DNA from: Paratinospora sagittata
Taxonomy: Eukaryota > Streptophyta > Magnoliopsida > Ranunculales > Menispermaceae
Assembly (NCBI GenBank): GCA_035771175.1
Contig: CM069606.1
Span: 32,050,316 to 32,114,315 of the forward strand
Reading direction: 5' to 3'
DNA: 64,000 nucleotides
In this document: piece after piece, positions 59,444 to 64,000 of the stretch
Layout of the letters: every line of letters starts with the position of its first letter
Numbering within the stretch: the first letter of the stretch is position 1
Translations under genes and position numbers: made by a program
The notes under the pieces: generated by a model
What the model was told of the DNA's origin: nothing
The model's database searches: none
What the model saw: only the letters and a program-made list of their open reading frames with translations

Positions 59444-60298
59444 TCAAGCGCATAAGCATACACTAAACATGATATCCAATCTACTTGTTGTCAAATACAA
59501 CAAGCTACCTATCATGCCTCTATAGAGTTTAGTGTCAACAGGTTTACCCTTCTCATCCTTATCCATCTTAATAGTTGAGTTGCATGGCGTATCAATGGTT
59601 TTCAAGTTTTCAAACTTGAGCTTCTTAATTATGTCCTTAGCATACTTACTTTGGATTAAGAATGTACCATTTGACATTTGCCTAATTTGAAGACCAAAAA
59701 AGTATGTAAGTTCCCCCATCATACTCATTTTAAATTCATCTTACATAATCTTAGAGTATTCTTTGCAAAGATGAGTTTTTGAAGCACCAAAGATGATATC
59801 ATCTACATAAATTTGAACTAAAAGCATATCAGAATCTTTGTGCTTGATGCATAAGTTAGGATCCAATTTTTCTTTCTTAAACTCATGCTCTAGAAGGAAA
59901 GAGCTAAGCCTATCATACCAAGCTCTAGGAGCTTGTTTCAGTCCATACAAGGCTTTATGAAGTTTATACACATAATCTGAATTTTGAGAATCCTCAAACC
60001 CAGGTGGTTGTTCCACATATACCTGTTCATTGATGTACCCATTTAAAAAGGCACTTTTAACATCCATTTGGTATAGTGAAAAGTCTCTATAACAAGCATA
60101 AGCTAGAAGCATTCTAATTGTTTCTAATCTTGCTACTGGTGCAAAGGCTTCTTCATAGTCTATTCCTTCTTGTTGATTGTATCCTTGGGCAATTAATCTT
60201 ACTTTGTTCCATACAATCACTCCTTTCTCATCTTTCTTGTTCCTAAAGACCCATTTGGTTCCTATAATGAACTGATGTGTTGGTCTTGGAACTAGTTC
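59444..60298 (-). pseudogene. Sirevirus B reverse transcriptase (YVDD intact)
   Basis: From about 60300: [26 protein letters not shown], then an uninterrupted 159 codons with [82 protein letters not shown] and [15 protein letters not shown] (YVDD at 59798-59809). After a stop, MGELTYFFGLQIRQM and RGMIGSLLYLTTSRLDIMFSV complete it. It is the best preserved RT of the window apart from two stops. Confidence 0.93.
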
Positions 60299-61245
60299 TC
60301 ATACTTTGTTTCCAATGAAGTGGCCTAACTCTTCTTGCATAGCAAGAATCCAGTTTTCATCACCTAGAGCTTCCTCAACCTTTGAAGGTTCAATTTGGGA
60401 TACAAAGGCTACATGCCCTTGATCTTTGTTAATTGCTGCTCTAGTGGTCACTTCCTTAGAAGGGTCCTTAGATTTGGTCTTTGGAGTGACTAGTAAGGAG
60501 CCTAGAGTTCTTAGAGACATCTAAGTTTTGATCTTTATCTTCTAAGTCCTTTAACTCTTTAGGAACATCGTCCTTATCATCAAGATCCAATTTTTCCAAA
60601 TTTTCACAAATTATTTGTCTAGGATTACTCTCATCAGAATTGACATGTATTGACCCTTCTACAACTCTAGTAGACTTGTTGAACACTCTATATGCTATAC
60701 TATGTGAAGAGTAGCCAAGGAATATCCTAATATTAGATTTTGGATCAAATTTATCCAAATTGTCTTTGTCATTCAAAATACAACATTTGCATCCATAAAC
60801 TTTAAAATGTCATATGTTGGGTACTCTACCCTTCCACAACTCATAAGGAGTCTTTTTCATGCTCTTCCTAATTAATGTCCTATTCATAACATAGCAAGCA
60901 ATATTAATGGCCTCAGCCCAAAAATGAGTAGCAACATCATATTCACACAACATAGTCCTTACATTTCTTGCAAAGTCCTATTCTTTCTTTCCACAACTCC
61001 ATTTTGTTTAGGAGTTCTAGGAGCTGATAAGTGATGTCTATAGCCTTGTTTGCTACAAAAATCTCTTCCAGATTTTTGTTCACAAACTCTCCACTCCCAT
61101 TACTTCTAATGATGGTGATTTTGTATCCTTTTTCATTTTCTTCTTTATGACAAAATCTAATAAACACATCACACACCTCATGCTTGTGAGCAAGGAAAAA
61201 GTACCCAGTAAAACAAGAGAAATAATCAACAATAACATATACACA
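60299..61245 (-). pseudogene. Sirevirus B integrase core and RT linker
   Basis: INT core pieces: KEENEKGYKITIIRSNGSGEFVNKNL (61176-60943), where the usual catalytic IRSDxGxEF Asp is Asn. Between 60940 and 60777 lie the YCEYDVATHFWAEAINIAC and SHFKVYGCK-type blocks out of frame. Then LDKFDPKSNIRIFLGYS (60776-60468) and the linker with HVAFVSQIEPSKVEEALGDENWILAMQEELGHF (60520-60299), which begins the RT unit. Frameshifts occur at about 60500 and 60940. Confidence 0.87.
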
Positions 61246-62035
61246 TCATTTTCTCCTTATGTTTTGGGTCCGAGTAGGTCCAAAAAGATCCATGTGGATC
61301 ATTTCAAGAGCTCTAGTAGTAGACATGATTTTTTTTCTCTTGAAGGATGACTTGGTATGCTTGCCAAGTTGACAAGGTTCACAAACCTTATAGTTTAGGT
61401 ACATTCCCTTAGGAATGCCCTTTGCAAGTTCTTTTTTGGCAAGTCTAGAGATATTATCCATACTAACATGAGCTAATCTCCTATTCCATAACCATGCATC
61501 ACCATTCACAACACTCAAACGTGAAACATTGTGATCACTAATATCCTCAAGCAAAGTAGAGTAAACATTCTTATGTCTATGTGCTATGAATGCAATAGAA
61601 CCATTAACATGCTTAACAATGCACTTATTTACTTCAAAACTAACATCATAACCTTTGTCACATAATTGACTTATGCTCAATAGATTATGTTTTAGGCCTT
61701 TGACATACAAAAAATCATGAATGAAAAGAGAAGAAGTATCAACAGTGCCAATACCTTCAATTTTACCTTTTCTATTGTCGCCAAAGATCACGTTCCCTCC
61801 AAGCTTGCAGGCTATGCTCAAAAAGACTGATTTATCTCCTGACTTGTGCCTTGAGCAGCCGCTATCGAGATACCAAAAGTGTTTTTGAGATCCATCTTAC
61901 ACCACATAACAAACCTTTGACTTTGGTACCCAAGTTGTTTTGGGTCCATCCATGTTAGCATCCTTAAGAACAGTCTTTTCTATTCATGCTAGTCTATCCT
62001 TTTTTATTCTTTTAAGAGGGCATCTAAAGATATAT
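61246..62035 (-). pseudogene. Sirevirus B protease and integrase zinc-finger region
   Basis: At about 61880-61840 the sequence WYLDSGCSRHKSGD shows an intact Asp-Ser-Gly protease site. An open 191-codon block follows (61821-61246): GGNVIFGDNRKGKIEGIGTV, LKHNLLSISQLCDKGYDVSFE, WLWNRRLAHVSMDNISRL (the first His of the HHCC finger is Asn), VCEPCQLGKHTKSSF and LEMIHMDLFGPTRTQ. Above 61900 is the spacer to gag (IEKTVLKDANMDP). Gag itself lies beyond LTR J, outside the window. Confidence 0.9.
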
Positions 62036-62639
62036 TGTTGATGTAACTACTCTCACCTTTTTTTTTTTTTTGATGATTACAAACAACATACTTGTGATCA
62101 CTAATCTCCTTAATATAGTTGTTTCAGTGCTAACTAGCTATATCAGATGGATACAACTATACTTTCAAAACATGTGGAAGGAACAACATTGCATGAAGTT
62201 TCAAGAGCTTCATGGTCGTAGTTCTTATTTAGAATCTTAGTGTTGTAGAGTAACAGTTACATGTTCCAACCACAATATGATTTGCAGCTTTTCGAAAATC
62301 ATGCATATAGTTTATCATACTCATGCATATACACTATTATATTATTGATAATTCATGCACACACATTAGTATGATAATTATGCGATCACATAGTTAAAAT
62401 TGTTTATCATGCATATACTTATCAGTGATTAACATGCATTCATTTTATCAACTTTGCATGGTTTCATTGTTTTACGTGTATTGTATTGAATGTTTCAATC
62501 ATATACTTAGTCGATTGATTTACACGTATTTAACCTTGTCAATTATACTTTAATCTTGTCAAAAATTATTTTTAAAGTTAGTCTATGTATTTGACAATGT
62601 CCTAAACTCATTATGATAAAAAAATCAAGTTTTTTTTCA

Positions 62640-63025
62640 CTTCACAGTAAAAGAACCCGTTCCTCTCCTAAGGAACGCGCTCCTAAGTATTTTTCCCCAG
62701 ACACAAATTTTTTTATCATAAGTTAAGGAACACGCTCCTTCTAAGAGGAATGCGTTCTTGTGATTTTTTCCGAGAGTCAAAATTTTTTTATCAGGGAAAA
62801 AGGAACGCGCTCCTTCAAGTAGGAACGCACTCCTGTTGTCAAGGAAAAAATAGAAAAGTTTATAAAGTCAGTGGTTCTTGATGAAGGACCTCGCTCCTAT
62901 ACCCAACGGACACATTAAGGAACGCGCTCCTCATATAAGGAGCGCGCTCCTTGATCGGAGGAAAATATGATATTTTTCAGATTTCAAAGCAGAAACACGC
63001 TTCTTCTTTGAGGAACGCGTTCCTG
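62640..63025. repeat. CpG palindrome cluster of LTR J
   Basis: About ten words of the form AGGAACGCGYTCCT within 390 bp, including perfect palindromes AAGGAGCGCGCTCCTT (62937-62952) and AGGAACGCGTTCCT (63011-63024). They are often paired about 10-20 bp apart and separated by AT-rich spacers. The same arrays lie at 30895-31200 (C), 54725-55075 (E), 19290-19590 and 28150-28430 (A). Confidence 0.85.
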
Positions 63026-63042
63026 TGCCTCTGTGTGGTGTT

Positions 63043-63056
63043 TTTTTATAAAGACC
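63043..63056 (+). promoter_or_regulatory. LTR J TATA box region
   Basis: tttttataaagacc followed by acacttactcatttgaaggg, directly after the palindrome cluster. The same arrangement is found in C and E on their own strands. Confidence 0.65.
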
Positions 63057-64000
63057 ACACTTACTCATTTGAAGGGCAACCTTTGCAAAAACTAAATAAC
63101 TTGTGCATTTTTCTTTGTTTCATTTCTACAAGTCCAAAACAAGTTCTTGAATGATTTTAAACATCTTTCTAAACAATAGTTCACTTACATTTGATCTATT
63201 GATTCATACTTCCGAAAAGTTCTCCAAATCTTACAAAATTTTGAGAAACTTGTATGTTTCCATTGAGCAAGTATTCAAGACGTTTTTGAGTACTATCTAC
63301 ACATCTTGTTGTGTCTTGATCATTCTTGAACATGGTATCTCTCATCCAACATTATACTTGAAGAATTATTGAGCTTCAACCTTACCCAAGTGGGGTAAAA
63401 TTTCTCTAACTCGATTCTTCTGATTTTGTTTGAGCAAATAAGTTTTGTGCTTAAGTTAATACCTTGGAAACTGATTTTGTTTTGATTTATTGTGTGTGAA
63501 ACCTTATTTTGATCTTTATATCATAATATCTTGTTTAGTGGTTTCATAAATATCTTGTGGTATTGATTCATGTGTTAAAGTTATACAATATTGAATCGAT
63601 CTCATAAATCAATACTTGGTTTGTTTGAATCTTGATCTTAATCATTTACATTTTTAGAATCATCAAGTTTTGATCATCATTATATATTGATTCTTGTGCT
63701 TTAAACATATCATTGTTAGAATCAATATCTTGTTACATGTGCATAATCGATTCTCGGTTTCATATAATATTTATTTGAATCGATTGCAAATTTGCGAAAA
63801 ACTATTTCAACACATCGCATCATTTAAATCATTGTGCTTGGAATAATGGTGTTTACTCATTCAAGATTGTAAACTTAATATTGTTGAGAGTGTTGTAGAG
63901 TACTTCTTTTTATCATTTGTAATCTTGATGTATCGTTGACGCATTTGTCAACCAGGATTTATACCATATCTTGTACGGCTCATAACCACGCCCGTAAGTT

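Larger units (their letters stand above)
62036..64000 (+). mobile_element. LTR J (C/E family), plus orientation, runs off the window
   Basis: Starts TGTTGATGTAACTACTCTC, the inverse of the right ends of C and E, followed by gatgattacaaacaacatac. About 1965 of the expected 2285 bp are present. It carries the clearest palindrome cluster (62640-63025) and a TATA region. It interrupts element B between protease and gag. Its 3' end, target duplication and any internal region are outside the window, so solo LTR versus full element cannot be decided. Confidence 0.88.

Overview
This is a plant nuclear window, most likely from a eudicot. It is AT-rich and carries one intron-containing angiosperm gene, plant-type LTR retrotransposons (Ty1/copia Sirevirus and Tork-like, Ty3/gypsy chromovirus), a SINE and a hAT-type MITE. 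The only clear host gene is at the left end: two exons (1694-3134, minus strand) of a plant membrane protein of the LEA_2/hydroxyproline-rich glycoprotein-like family. Its last exon is not visible.

Layout. 1-3570: host gene and flanks. 3571-6207: internally deleted, frameshifted copia element (L). 6208-13834: AT-rich non-coding DNA with a SINE (6587-6872), a 166-bp hAT-like MITE (8716-8881), a tandem duplication and a broken gypsy gag. 13835-16625: solo LTR with perfect 5-bp target duplication (TSD) GCTCA. 16950-34.4 kb: plus-strand Sirevirus-type element K. K is split by a whole minus-strand Sirevirus A (18482-29134) inside its 5' LTR and by a solo LTR C (29500-31786, TSD ATAAA) inside its gag. 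34.4-62.0 kb: minus-strand Sirevirus B, broken up by later insertions. These are a TIR element (37577-41147) that itself carries solo LTR D (38673-40559, TSD CAAAT); solo LTR E (41376-58558), which is interrupted by solo LTR F (41714-53737), which in turn holds a complete chromovirus G (42300-52918, TSD AGGAG); and a gypsy solo LTR inside E (55484-58355, TSD CTAAG). From 62036 to the end, LTR J of the C/E family runs in the opposite direction.

Genes and their relations. Nothing here is an operon. The coding signal is almost all retrotransposon gag-pol, and every copy is broken by stops or frameshifts. Sireviruses A and B keep the order gag, protease, integrase, RT, RNase H, then a separate ORF3 before the polypurine tract. 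Chromovirus G has gag, protease, RT, RNase H, integrase and a C-terminal chromodomain-like segment, plus an extra ORF of about 520 codons between its 5' LTR and gag.

Most interesting observations. By eye, the extra ORF of G and ORF3 of the two Sireviruses share one domain plan: a helical core with an ILP-R/MT-LxLxxxI/xxLxHIxI pattern, a low-complexity linker, then a short amphipathic helix. It sits at opposite ends of elements from two different superfamilies. The Sirevirus-type LTRs also carry clusters of short GC-rich CpG palindromes (GGAACGCGTTCC type) in otherwise AT-rich DNA. All identities were judged by reading; no alignment or database search was run.
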